Assembly: GCA_900317905.1 (NCBI GenBank)
Contig: ONIN01000002.1
Coordinates: forward strand, 1 to 64,000
Direction: 5' to 3'
DNA length: 64,000 bases
From: an uncultured Eubacteriales bacterium
GTDB taxonomy: Bacteria > Bacillota > Clostridia > Oscillospirales > Oscillospiraceae
In this document: in pieces, positions 23,986-32,500 of the stretch
Numbering within the stretch: position 1 is the first letter of the stretch
Layout of the letters: every line of letters starts with the position of its first letter
Notes under the pieces: generated by a model
What the model saw: the letters and a program-made list of their open reading frames with translations, nothing else
Database searches by the model: none
What the model was told of the DNA's origin: nothing
Made by a program: the position numbers and the translations under genes

Positions 23986-25584
23986 TCAGAGTGTGGCAAA
24001 GCTCCGGCTGCCTTTGGTATCCAGCCATCGGAGCAGGCCGAAGGACACTGCCAGCAGGAGCACCGTCCAGATCAGCAGATAGAGCACTGCGCCTAGCTTG
24101 TATCCGATCAGGAAGTAGAGGCCGCCCATCACAACAGCAAAGCCCCAGCCGCTGAACAGCGCGATGGCCACCGCGCCGCTCTGCTTGATGGGCGTCATCT
24201 CGTTGGTCCAGGTCAGCACCGGCATCTTCACGCCGACAAAGAGGTTGAAGACGCTGGCGAACACTGCGCCGGCCAGAGACACCAGCACCACCAGCAGCCG
24301 GATCTCCACGGACATCGGAAGGGCAATGGCAGCGCAGACAGAGGCGAACAGCATGGCAATGACGCTCAGGATCAGTTGCACCGAGAGTTTCGCGCGCAGG
24401 ACAGTTTTCGGCTCCACCGGCAGCGACTGTGGGATCCAGATGCTCTTCCCCTCCAGAGACACCGACGGGGCCGCCACGTCCACCATGGCGAGCATCATGA
24501 AGAACATGGCGCAGATCAGCACCACGGCGCTGCCCGGTCTGCCGGCCAGCACCCCTTCCAGCGCCCCGAAGAAGGTCTTTCCCTGGAGCAGCAGCAAAAT
24601 GCCGGCCGCCGGGAGAAACAGGAGTCCCAGACCGCAGTTGAGCATATAGGTGGCGCTGGAGGTGAACCGGGCAAATTCCTTGGACAGCAGCGCCCCGAAG
24701 GCGGACCGCTCTTTCGCCCGTTTCTCCACATAGCGCACCTTGCTCACGGCGCCGCTGGAGGTGGCGATCTTAAGGAAGCTTCTCGACATGGCGCGCCAGA
24801 GCAGCGCAGAGAGAACAGCCAGAATGGCGGTGAAGATCCCAGCGGCCATCCAGTCGCCTTCCCCGATCCGGCCGAAGAGATAGAGCCCGTAGGCCGCGCC
24901 CTTGATCTTTTCGCCGTAGACCTCCGCGTTCAGGAGCATATTCCGGATCATATCATTGGCTTTGAAGTAGAAGAAATAATAGGCGCCGAGGAACAGCAGG
25001 GAAATCAGCACCGTGATGAAGCTCCTGTTTTTCAGCCTCAGGCTGATCTTCGCCACCACCCAGCCCAACAGGCAGGACAGCAGCAGGATGATGATCGTCA
25101 CGATCAGGAAAAACAGAATGCCGCCGAGCACGTTGGAGACCGTGGCCCCCGCCACGATCCAATAGACGATCAGCGTGGGGATCAGCACCGTGGCGGAATA
25201 CATGAGGCCCATCAGATAGACGTTCATCAGTCGGGCGGTCATGATGGTTCGAACCGGGATGGGCAGACTCAGCAGCAGGTCGTTGTCCTTTGCCAGATAC
25301 AGGCCGGCATAGGAATTGAACACGCTGCCGAAGGCACCCAGCAAGATGGCGATGCCGCCCATCAGCAGGAAGTACAGCCAGCCCATGCCAACCGACACAA
25401 GACCGTCGCAGAGGCTCAGCGCCAGCATGGTGAAGATGCCGCCCAGCATGCCGACCATGACCACGATGAACAGCAGGAAGTACGCGGCGATGGAGGCCTT
25501 GGAGCGCATCCGGTTTTTCTTCGCGTCGAAGAAATAGCCCTTAAATACCTCGGCCAGCTGCTTTTTCAGAAGTACCTTCAGCAT
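23986..25584 (-). CDS. ABC exporter permease (ABC-2-like, 532 aa)
   Basis: A large integral membrane protein with roughly twelve to fourteen hydrophobic helices and an N-terminal amphipathic start (LLKKQLAEVFKGYFFD). The segment AKDNDLLLSLPIPVRTIM is characteristic of the putative ABC-2 permeases that pair with a single ATPase. Directly downstream (abutting stop and start) of the ATPase gene, so the two form one exporter. Substrate is not indicated by the sequence; relatives include bacteriocin-immunity and self-protection exporters and uncharacterised transporters. Confidence 0.85.
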   Translation of the reverse strand: MLKVLLKKQLAEVFKGYFFDAKKNRMRSKASIAAYFLLFIVVMVGMLGGIFTMLALSLCDGLVSVGMGWLYFLLMGGIAILLGAFGSVFNSYAGLYLAKDNDLLLSLPIPVRTIMTARLMNVYLMGLMYSATVLIPTLIVYWIVAGATVSNVLGGILFFLIVTIIILLLSCLLGWVVAKISLRLKNRSFITVLISLLFLGAYYFFYFKANDMIRNMLLNAEVYGEKIKGAAYGLYLFGRIGEGDWMAAGIFTAILAVLSALLWRAMSRSFLKIATSSGAVSKVRYVEKRAKERSAFGALLSKEFARFTSSATYMLNCGLGLLFLPAAGILLLLQGKTFFGALEGVLAGRPGSAVVLICAMFFMMLAMVDVAAPSVSLEGKSIWIPQSLPVEPKTVLRAKLSVQLILSVIAMLFASVCAAIALPMSVEIRLLVVLVSLAGAVFASVFNLFVGVKMPVLTWTNEMTPIKQSGAVAIALFSGWGFAVVMGGLYFLIGYKLGAVLYLLIWTVLLLAVSFGLLRWLDTKGSRSFATL

Positions 25585-26631
25585 TTATTCCGCCTCCAGT
25601 TCCAAAAAGACCGCCTCGAGGCTCGCGTCTCCCTTGACCTCCTCCATGGTGCCCACCTTGACCAGCCGGCCCTGCTTGATGATGGCCACCTTGTCGCAGA
25701 GCTTCTCCGCCACCTCCAGCACGTGGGTGGAGAAGAAGATGGCGCCGCCCCGGTCGCAGTGCTCGCGCATCATCTCTTTCAGAAGATGAGAGGCCTTCGG
25801 GTCCAGACCCACGAAGGGCTCATCCATGACGATCAGCTTCGGATCGTGGATCCAGGCGGAGATCAGCGCCAGCTTCTGCTTCATGCCGTGGGAGTAGGCA
25901 GAAATGGGCTGTGCCAGATCGTCCGTCAGCTCGAAGAGGTCGGCGTAACGGCGGACCTTTTCCTGTCTCTGGGCGGCGGGGATACCGAAGATGTCCCCGA
26001 TGAAGTTCAGATACTTGATGCCGCTCATGAAATCATAGAGATCCGGGTTGTCCGGGATGTAGGCCAGGTCTTTCTTGCAGGCCACCGGATCGGTCAGGAT
26101 GCTTTTCCCGCAGATGGTGATTTCGCCTTCATCAAACTGCAAAATACCGGCCACGCTCTTCAGCGTCGTGCTCTTGCCGGCGCCGTTGTGGCCGATGAAG
26201 CCGAAGATCTCTCCCGGGCGGATCTTCAGCGTCAGATCATCCACGGCCTTTTTATCTCCAAAGGTTTTCGTCAGATGCTCGATGTTCAGCATGGGTTCTC
26301 TCTCCTTTTTCATGTTCTCGGCCTTCCGCTCCCGCCAGGCCTCCAGAGCGTTATAGATCCCGTCCTCGGACAGCACCCCGCGCCGCAGCTCCTTCGGAAG
26401 CAGACCGGCCTCGTCGGCGGCGAAATCCCGTTTCCAGTCGTCGCCGGCATAGTAGGTGCTCAGCGCATCAGCGGCAGCCTGTGCCGATGCAAGCGCTTCC
26501 ATGGAAGGCGACGGCTCAGACAGGGTATGGTTCAGCCGCTCCAGAAGGGATTCAAACCGCTCCACACGCCGGATGATTTCCGCAGGATTCGGGGGCATGT
26601 TTTCAGTTTTATTCTCTTTTCTCATTGCCAT
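25585..26631 (-). CDS. DUF4298 domain fused in frame to an ABC transporter ATPase
   Basis: The frame encodes about 113 residues of a DUF4298 protein (YYAGDDWKRDFAADEAG, LRRGVLSEDGIYNAL) followed without a stop by a complete ABC-2-type ATPase. The ATPase has GHNGAGKSTTLK (Walker A), SAYSHGMKQKLALI (signature), LIVMDEPFVGLDP (Walker B) and FFSTHVLEVAEKL (switch His). Its usual start would be the Met at base 26292, and a strong AAAGGAGAG box lies 7 nt before it, so an independent 235-aa ATPase is probably also made. ATG at 26631 follows CAGGAG at 8 nt. DUF4298 is normally a separate small protein. The downstream gene is the matching permease. Confidence 0.85.
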   Translation of the reverse strand: MAMRKENKTENMPPNPAEIIRRVERFESLLERLNHTLSEPSPSMEALASAQAAADALSTYYAGDDWKRDFAADEAGLLPKELRRGVLSEDGIYNALEAWRERKAENMKKEREPMLNIEHLTKTFGDKKAVDDLTLKIRPGEIFGFIGHNGAGKSTTLKSVAGILQFDEGEITICGKSILTDPVACKKDLAYIPDNPDLYDFMSGIKYLNFIGDIFGIPAAQRQEKVRRYADLFELTDDLAQPISAYSHGMKQKLALISAWIHDPKLIVMDEPFVGLDPKASHLLKEMMREHCDRGGAIFFSTHVLEVAEKLCDKVAIIKQGRLVKVGTMEEVKGDASLEAVFLELEAE

Positions 26632-26657
26632 TCGCCACACTCCTGTTTCTGCCCTTC

Positions 26658-26686
26658 ACTATACCACATACGGCTTATAGACACAA
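26658..26686 (-). promoter_or_regulatory. Promoter of the DUF4298-ABC operon
   Basis: Minus strand TTGTGT, 17 nt, TATAGT, about 27 nt before the start codon. Confidence 0.6.
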
Positions 26687-26798
26687 CAATTCCCAGCCAG
26701 AAAGGCAGGAAAAACGTCTATCTGCAACTTCCTCTTTCCTATGGGCGGGATTCGTGGTATGATGGTCTCACGAACCCGAAAAACCATAGGAGGAGACC

Positions 26799-27566
26799 AT
26801 GAAAAAACACACCATTATCGACAAAACCAAGTGCGTCGGCTGCGGTCTGTGCGTGTCCGACTGCGTTTCCCGGTGCATTACGCTGAAAGACGGCAAGGCC
26901 GAGGTCAACGAGCCCTTCTGCATCGGCTGCGGCCACTGCTACGCCCTATGTCCCCAGAACGCGGTGGAGCTCACCGGCTGGGGCGAGCCGATCCCGGAGC
27001 CCAGCAAAGAGCAGGTGACTCCCGAGGCCCTGATGGGTCTGATGAAGCGCCGCCGCTCCACCAGACAGTTTCAGGACAAGCCCGTGCCCCAGGAGGTCGT
27101 CGACCAGCTGCTGGAGGCCGCCCGCTACTGTCCCACGGCCGAGAACCACCAAGTAGTGGAATACATCATCCTCGACGAGAAGAAGGCCGAAATCGAGGCG
27201 ATGGCGGTAGAGGGCTTCCGCAAGGCGAAGAAGCTGCTGGAGAAGCTTGTGCCTGCCATGGCCCTTCAGGAGATCGACGACCACTTCTTCTTCAAAAATG
27301 CGCCGCTGGTGATCCTTGTCACCAACAAGGCCGGCATGGACGACGGCCTTGCCGCCAGCTATCTGGAGCTCATGGCCAACAGTCTGGGTCTGGGCGTCCT
27401 CTACAGCGGTTTCTTCCGCGTCGCCGTCAAGTTCAATTCCAAGCTCAAGAAGCTGCTGAAGATCCGCAAGGGCTACCATCTCACCAACTGCATGGTCATC
27501 GGCTACCCGAAGGTGAAATACCAGCGGGTGCCGCCGCGCTTCCCGGTGCAGGTGAGAAAACGCTGA
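26799..27566 (+). CDS. Ferredoxin-nitroreductase fusion protein
   Basis: A 255-aa protein with two [4Fe-4S] motifs at the N terminus (CVGCGLCVSDCVSRC from about residue 12 and CIGCGHCYALCP near 42-53) joined to a nitroreductase-type FMN domain (RRRSTRQFQDKPVP, YCPTAENHQVVEYI, LLKIRKGYHLTNCMVIGYP). Proteins of this build are common in anaerobes and reduce nitro compounds, quinone-like or unknown substrates with electrons from ferredoxin or a donor passing through the clusters. GGAGGAGA lies 7 nt before ATG. A TATGAT box at 26757 could be the -10, with a weak -35. Single-gene unit divergent from the ABC operon. Confidence 0.9.
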   Translation: MKKHTIIDKTKCVGCGLCVSDCVSRCITLKDGKAEVNEPFCIGCGHCYALCPQNAVELTGWGEPIPEPSKEQVTPEALMGLMKRRRSTRQFQDKPVPQEVVDQLLEAARYCPTAENHQVVEYIILDEKKAEIEAMAVEGFRKAKKLLEKLVPAMALQEIDDHFFFKNAPLVILVTNKAGMDDGLAASYLELMANSLGLGVLYSGFFRVAVKFNSKLKKLLKIRKGYHLTNCMVIGYPKVKYQRVPPRFPVQVRKR

Positions 27567-27582
27567 CCAATCCACAGAAAAA

Positions 27583-27608
27583 CACCCCGGAGCATAGGCT
27601 TCGGGGTG
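27583..27608. terminator. Bidirectional terminator
   Basis: Stem CACCCCGGAGC / GCTTCGGGGTG with one wobble and a 4-nt loop, A/T runs on both sides (TGTTTTA and TGTTTTT), between converging genes. Confidence 0.8.
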
Positions 27609-27613
27609 CTGTT

Positions 27614-28540
27614 TTATTGAAGTGCTTTGAGCGTCTCACCGATGTCGCCGTTGATGCAGATAGAGCGGTCCGCGATCTTCATGGGCGCCTCGGCGCTGCT
27701 ACGGCTGAGACAGGCATAGACGGCGTTTTTGTTCTGTTCCGTCATGCGCCAGAAGGGATATTTGATGATGACCGGGGTATTCCGGCCCACGCCCAGCTCC
27801 AGATAGAGCACCTTCTGTCCCTGATGGGCGGAGAGGAAGTCCGAATAGCGCTGCTGTGCCGCGTGCCAGCCTTCGTCCTCCACGAAGGTGTCGTCCACCC
27901 TGAGGTTCGTGGTCATCCACCGGCCGTCGTCGGGGCAGACGGGAATGAGCTCCGAGGGGATGGACATGGAGGGCAGGGTGTCCTCCGGCGGGATCAGGTC
28001 GCCGTTTTCACCGATAGTAAAGCCCTGGGCGAGCACCATCTTTTTGATGATCTCCTCGTTGTCGTAGGTCTTCTGCACCGTGGGCTTCACGCTCTGGAAC
28101 AGGCCGTAATCCCCCTGGGTGTAGAACAGGCGCTGCTTGTCGAAGCCCGCCTTCTGGAAGCAGTGGTCCACGTTGGTGGTGATCACGAAATAATCCTTTT
28201 CCCGCACCAAAGCCAGCAAATCGTCGTAGACCGGCTTCGGCGCGTCCATATAGCGGTTGATGTAGATATGGCGGCTCCACCAGGCCCAGTAGGTCTCCAG
28301 ATTCGGGAAGGGGTAGAACCCGCCGGAATACAAGTCCGGGATCTGGTACTTCTCGATGAAGTCGAAGAAATAGCGCTCGAACCGCTCCCCGGCGTAGAGG
28401 AACCCCGCCGAGGTGGAGAGTCCCGCGCCGGCGCCGATGGCCACCGCGTCGCAGGTGTCCAGCGCCTGCTTCAGTTTTGCGATCTGCTCTTCATAGCTTC
28501 CGACCGGCCCCTGGGTCTCCTGATGCTGAAATCGAAACAT
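27614..28540 (-). CDS. Class M-like sirtuin (Sir2 family, likely ADP-ribosyltransferase type)
   Basis: A 308-aa NAD-dependent Sir2-fold protein. Seen: NAD loop GAGAGLSTSAGF (36-47), SGGFYPF, the Asn motif TTNVDHCF (121-128) and YTQGDYGLFQ (140-149), where the catalytic His of normal sirtuins is replaced by Gln142. That Asn/Gln pair is the hallmark of class M sirtuins (SirTM), which act as protein ADP-ribosyltransferases rather than deacylases. Those enzymes usually sit with a macrodomain, a GcvH-like carrier and a lipoate ligase; none is nearby here. ATG at 28540 follows GAGGTGG. Own promoter, single-gene unit. Confidence 0.8.
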   Translation of the reverse strand: MFRFQHQETQGPVGSYEEQIAKLKQALDTCDAVAIGAGAGLSTSAGFLYAGERFERYFFDFIEKYQIPDLYSGGFYPFPNLETYWAWWSRHIYINRYMDAPKPVYDDLLALVREKDYFVITTNVDHCFQKAGFDKQRLFYTQGDYGLFQSVKPTVQKTYDNEEIIKKMVLAQGFTIGENGDLIPPEDTLPSMSIPSELIPVCPDDGRWMTTNLRVDDTFVEDEGWHAAQQRYSDFLSAHQGQKVLYLELGVGRNTPVIIKYPFWRMTEQNKNAVYACLSRSSAEAPMKIADRSICINGDIGETLKALQ

Positions 28541-28576
28541 GGTTCCACCTCGTGTCCAATCAAGTTTTCTTTCCGT

Positions 28577-28605
28577 AATATACCATTCCGCACCGGGAGC
28601 GTCAA
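28577..28605 (-). promoter_or_regulatory. Promoter of the sirtuin gene
   Basis: Minus strand TTGACG, 17 nt, TATATT; about 37 nt before the start codon. Confidence 0.7.
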
Positions 28606-28616
28606 GCAATCGCGGG

Positions 28617-28644
28617 TTGCATTTTTCCGGTTTTCCGCTACAAT
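28617..28644 (+). promoter_or_regulatory. Promoter of the radical SAM gene
   Basis: TTGCAT, 16 nt, TACAAT, about 28 nt before the GTG start; divergent from the sirtuin promoter. Confidence 0.6.
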
Positions 28645-28671
28645 GGAGGAGACCGGAAAGGAGGCGAGCCC

Positions 28672-29550
28672 GTGCGCAGATTGAACGACGTTTTAAGAGC
28701 CGAATACGGCGAGAAGGTCTACAAGCTCTCGCTGTCCTCCGGGTGCACCTGCCCCAACCGGGACGGCACCGTGGGCGTAGGCGGCTGCACCTTCTGCTCC
28801 GAAGGCGGTTCCGGGGACTTCGCGGCGGCGTTTGCGCCTCTCTCCCAACAGATCGAGGACGCGAAACGCCGCATCCAAAGCAAGACCGACGCCAAAAAGT
28901 TCATCGCCTACTTCCAGTCCTATACCAACACCTACGGGGATCTGCACCGACTGGAGGCCCTTTACACCGCGGCGATCCAGAGAGAGGAAGTCGTGATCCT
29001 CTCCATCGCCACCCGGCCGGACTGTCTTGGGCCGGAGGTACTGGAGATGCTCGACCGCCTGAACCGGATCAAGCCGGTCTGGGTGGAGCTGGGGCTCCAG
29101 ACCATCCACGAGAAAACCGCCAAGGCCTTCCACCGGGGGTACGACCTTCAGACCTTCGAAGCCGGGTACCGGGCATTGAAGGAATTGGGCCTCACGGTAA
29201 TCGTCCACGTGATCTATTCCCTCCCCGGGGAGTCGAAGGCGGACATGCTGGACACAGTGCGGTATCTCGCCTCGCTTCAGCCGCCCGTCGACGGGGTGAA
29301 GCTGCAGATGCTCCACATTTTGAAAGGCACGCAGATGGGCGAACAGTATGAAAAGGATCCATTCCCCCTGCTGACCCTGGAGGAATACGCCGACCTGATC
29401 GCGGAGAGTCTCCGCATCCTGCCGTCTGACACGGTGCTGCACCGGATGACCGGCGACGCACCCGGGAAGCTTCTGATGGCCCCCGAATGGACACGAAACA
29501 AGAAAAAGGTGCTCAACACCCTCAATCAAGCCATAAAAAACCATCCCTGA
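28672..29550 (+). CDS. Radical SAM protein, YhcC/TIGR01212 family
   Basis: A 292-aa radical SAM enzyme. The cluster motif is the longer spaced form of this family, CTCPNRDGTVGVGGCTFC near residues 25-42. Further family features are YFQSYTNTYGDL, SIATRPDCL, WVELGLQTIHEKTAK and HVIYSLPGE. The reaction is not established for the family. Start is GTG at 28672, 7 nt after AAAGGAGG; no ATG fits. The stop codon lies inside the stem of the following terminator. Confidence 0.92.
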   Translation: MRRLNDVLRAEYGEKVYKLSLSSGCTCPNRDGTVGVGGCTFCSEGGSGDFAAAFAPLSQQIEDAKRRIQSKTDAKKFIAYFQSYTNTYGDLHRLEALYTAAIQREEVVILSIATRPDCLGPEVLEMLDRLNRIKPVWVELGLQTIHEKTAKAFHRGYDLQTFEAGYRALKELGLTVIVHVIYSLPGESKADMLDTVRYLASLQPPVDGVKLQMLHILKGTQMGEQYEKDPFPLLTLEEYADLIAESLRILPSDTVLHRMTGDAPGKLLMAPEWTRNKKKVLNTLNQAIKNHP

Positions 29551-29573
29551 CAAAGCATCAGGGATGGTTTTTT
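29535..29573. terminator. Bidirectional terminator
   Basis: A 16-bp perfect stem AAAAAACCATCCCTGA / TCAGGGATGGTTTTTT serves the radical SAM gene on the plus strand and the DUF4003 gene on the minus strand. Confidence 0.9.
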
Positions 29574-29581
29574 GTTTGAAA

Positions 29582-30565
29582 TCAGGTAGAGGAAGCGGCG
29601 GCGCTGTTCGTGGTGTTGATGATGATCATCATCATGATGGTAATCTCGATGGAGATGATAATGGACAGCACCGTGCTCATGACCGCGCCTTCTACCGCGG
29701 CGTTCTCCGGGATGTTGTTCATGGCGGTAGTTGCGGCGGCAAACATCCGTCTGCTCTGGGTGCCGACGCCGAACAGGCCGTGGAAACCCTTCATCTGTTT
29801 GAGGGCGGCCTCATGCGCTTTGGTCTGGCGCACCGCCTCTTCTACGGAAATGTCCGAGTTCACCAGCACCGCCAGAATGCTCATGTAGTAATCCGGCAGC
29901 CGCAGCTTATTGGTCTTGAAGGCATCGTACATCCGGATGAACCGCTCGCTTTTCTCCTCCGAGGGTACCCCGCTGATGGCCAGAATGTGGCTCACGGTCT
30001 GGGAGGCGTTCTTGCTCAGGGGGAATCTGGATTTGAGGATCTGGTAGCAGGCCTCGGTATCCTGAAGCTGGGCCTCCTCGCCGCTGCCCCGCATGGCCAT
30101 CAGGGCGGCGAAGGGCATGTCGCTCTGGTCGGTGAGGAAGGGGTGGTTTTTCCGGATCAGGTTATAGAGCTCCCGGGTCCGGCCGCAGAGCTGCGCGCGG
30201 TCTGCCGCCTCGGCGTTGTCATAGAGCAGCAGCGCCGCCATGAGCCGGGACTCGTGCCCCAGCTTGTACCCCTGGCTCAGGGTGCGGTAGGTCTCTTCGA
30301 GCCCCTCCAGATACCCCTCCGGGTCCGCGTCCATGGACATCTTCACCACCAGCGGAAGCTGCAGGTGGCCGCGGAAATCCGAGAAGAACCCGTGCTTGGA
30401 CTTCATGATCTTCCTGCATTCCCGGAGCCGATCCGCGTCGGCAGTGCGGTTCTGGGAGGTATAGATAAAAGCGCCGAGGATCTGCATGCTGAGATACTCC
30501 GTTTTGAACACGGAGCGGATGGTATCGATGTTGGCCGACAGCAGGCCGTCCTGGATCAGTTCCAT
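29582..30565 (-). CDS. DUF4003-family protein with C-terminal membrane tail
   Basis: A 327-aa, mostly helical protein matching the uncharacterised DUF4003 pattern (VFKTEYLSMQILGAFIYTSQ, HGFFSDFRGHLQLPL, and LYDNAEAADRAQL). Residues near 290-318 form a hydrophobic Ile/Met-rich stretch (VLSIIISIEITIMMMIIINTT) that could anchor it to the membrane. No catalytic motif is evident. Single-gene unit between two terminators. Function unknown. Confidence 0.75.
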   Translation of the reverse strand: MELIQDGLLSANIDTIRSVFKTEYLSMQILGAFIYTSQNRTADADRLRECRKIMKSKHGFFSDFRGHLQLPLVVKMSMDADPEGYLEGLEETYRTLSQGYKLGHESRLMAALLLYDNAEAADRAQLCGRTRELYNLIRKNHPFLTDQSDMPFAALMAMRGSGEEAQLQDTEACYQILKSRFPLSKNASQTVSHILAISGVPSEEKSERFIRMYDAFKTNKLRLPDYYMSILAVLVNSDISVEEAVRQTKAHEAALKQMKGFHGLFGVGTQSRRMFAAATTAMNNIPENAAVEGAVMSTVLSIIISIEITIMMMIIINTTNSAAASST

Positions 30566-30633
30566 ATCGCTTCTCCTTTTCCGTTGCTTGTTTCATATTA
30601 TCACAAATCCGACGCGGTGAAAAGATGAAAAGT

Positions 30634-30661
30634 TCCCCTGCATCCCATGGGAAGCAGGGGA
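30634..30661 (-). terminator. Terminator of the MarR-ABC operon
   Basis: Nearly palindromic TCCCCTGC-ATCCCATGGGAA-GCAGGGGA hairpin followed on the minus strand by ACTTTTC, 10 nt after the stop codon. Confidence 0.75.
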
Positions 30662-30670
30662 TTTGACGGC

Positions 30671-32500
30671 TCAGCCCGCCTGTTCGAATTGGGAGTTATA
30701 GAGTTTGGCGTAGACGCCGTCTTTTTCGATGAGCTCCTCGTGGCTGCCCTGCTCCACGATGTCGCCGTTCTGCATCACCAGGATCACGTCGGCGTTCCGG
30801 ATGGTGGACAGCCGGTGGGCGATGACGAAGCTGGTGCGGCCCTTCATCAGGGTCTCCATGGCGCTCTGGATCAGATGCTCGGTGCGGGTGTCGACAGAAG
30901 ACGTGGCCTCGTCCAGGATCAGGATGGGGTTGTCCGCCAGGAGGGCTCTTGCGATGGTGAGCAGCTGCTTCTGCCCCTGGGAGACGTTGGTAGCCTCCTC
31001 GTTCAGCTCCATCTGGTACCCGCCGGGGAGGGCACGGATGAACCGGTCGGCTCTGGCGGCCTTGGCGGCGGCGATGACCTCCTCGTCGGTGGCGTCCAGA
31101 CGGCCGTAGCGGATGTTCTCCATGATGGTGCCGTGGAACAGCCAGGTATCCTGCAGCACCATGCCGAACTGCTCTCTGAGATCCCCTCGGCGATAGGCGC
31201 CCACCGGCTGGCCGCCCACGCGGATCTCGCCGCTGTCCACATCGTAATACCGCATGAGCAGCTTGACAATGGTGGTCTTTCCGGCGCCGGTGGGTCCCAC
31301 GATGGCCACCATCTTTCCCGGCTCCACATCCAGATTGAAGTCGTGGATGACCGGCTGCTCCGGCTTGTAGCCAAAGCGGACGTGGTCGAAGGTGACTCTG
31401 CCGTCGATGCCCTCCACGCTGGCGGGGATCTGGGGATCCGGCGCCTCCTCGGGCTCCGCGAGGAACTCGAAGATGCGCTCTGCCGCCGCGGCCATTGCCT
31501 GCAGCATATTGGAAACCTGTGCCAACTGGGTGATGGGCTGGGTGAAGCGCTTGACATACTGGATAAACGCCACGATGTCACCGATGGTGATGGTGCCCTT
31601 GGCCGCCAGCATGGCGCCGGAGACCGCCACCGCAACATAGCCCAAGTTGCTGATGAAGTTCATGATCGGCATCATCAGCCCGGAGAAAAACTGGCTCTTC
31701 CAGCCGGACTCATAGAGCTTGCCGTTGGTGTCCCGGAAGCGGGCCATCTCGGCATCCTCCCGGTTGAAGGCCTTGACGATGTTGTGGCCGGAGAAGGTCT
31801 CTTCGATCTGGCCGTCGATGTCGCCGAGGTATTTCTGCTGGGCGAAGAAATATTTCTGCGAGTGCTTCACGATGCCCAGAACGAACACCACGGACACCGG
31901 CAGGATGATGATGGTGATGAGGGTCATCAGCGGCGAAATGGAGAGCATCATCACCAGGACGCCCACCAGGGTGCAGACCGAGGTGATCAGCTGGGTGATG
32001 GACTGGTTCAGGGACTGGCCCAGGGTGTCCACGTCGTTGGTGATGCGGCTGAGCACGTCTCCCACGGTGTTGGACTCAAAATAGGCCAGAGGCATGCGGT
32101 TGATCTTCTTGCTGATGTCCTCCCGCATCTGGAAGCTGAGCTTCTGGGAGACGCCGGTCATGATCCAGCCCTGAACAAAGCCGAAAACGGCGCTGACCAG
32201 ATAGATGCCCATGAGGCCCAGGAGGATGGATCCGATTCTCCCGTAGTCGATGCTGCCGGTGCCGGTGATCTTGCCCACCAGACCCTCAAACAGTTCGGTA
32301 GTGGCATTGCCCAGGATCTTCGGGCCGATGACATTGAAGATCGTGGAGCCCACGGCGAAGATCATGACGATGAGCACGGCGATCTTATAGCGGCCCATGT
32401 AGGCAATCAGCTTGCGGATGGTACCCTTGAAATCTTTCGGCTTTTCACCGCCGCGTCCCGGAGGGCCGTGAGGGGATCTTCTTCTCTGATTTTCAGCCAA
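30671..32500 (-). CDS. ABC multidrug-type exporter half, consensus Walker B
   Basis: A 609-aa half-transporter: a disordered basic N terminus, six membrane helices, then an ATPase domain with GPTGAGKTTIVK (Walker A), NVSQGQKQLL (signature, changed from LSGGQ) and ILILDEATSSVD (Walker B with the catalytic Glu). Start: TTG at 32500 lies 8 nt after GGGAGG; the longer GTG at 32509 touches that box and is less likely. It overlaps the end of the 721-aa partner gene by 8 bp. The two subunits complement each other's changed motifs, as in BmrC/BmrD or TM287/288-type heterodimers. Substrate unknown, probably drugs or lipids. Confidence 0.9.
   Translation of the reverse strand: MAENQRRRSPHGPPGRGGEKPKDFKGTIRKLIAYMGRYKIAVLIVMIFAVGSTIFNVIGPKILGNATTELFEGLVGKITGTGSIDYGRIGSILLGLMGIYLVSAVFGFVQGWIMTGVSQKLSFQMREDISKKINRMPLAYFESNTVGDVLSRITNDVDTLGQSLNQSITQLITSVCTLVGVLVMMLSISPLMTLITIIILPVSVVFVLGIVKHSQKYFFAQQKYLGDIDGQIEETFSGHNIVKAFNREDAEMARFRDTNGKLYESGWKSQFFSGLMMPIMNFISNLGYVAVAVSGAMLAAKGTITIGDIVAFIQYVKRFTQPITQLAQVSNMLQAMAAAAERIFEFLAEPEEAPDPQIPASVEGIDGRVTFDHVRFGYKPEQPVIHDFNLDVEPGKMVAIVGPTGAGKTTIVKLLMRYYDVDSGEIRVGGQPVGAYRRGDLREQFGMVLQDTWLFHGTIMENIRYGRLDATDEEVIAAAKAARADRFIRALPGGYQMELNEEATNVSQGQKQLLTIARALLADNPILILDEATSSVDTRTEHLIQSAMETLMKGRTSFVIAHRLSTIRNADVILVMQNGDIVEQGSHEELIEKDGVYAKLYNSQFEQAG

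Noticed and set aside
24376..26802. An 808-codon plus-strand frame opposite the ABC permease and ATPase genes
   Set aside because: Antisense shadow; no RBS, no family, and it crosses the divergent promoter region.
26741..28684. A 647-codon plus-strand frame across the nitroreductase and sirtuin genes
   Set aside because: It shadows one gene in another frame and the other on the opposite strand, and runs through a terminator.
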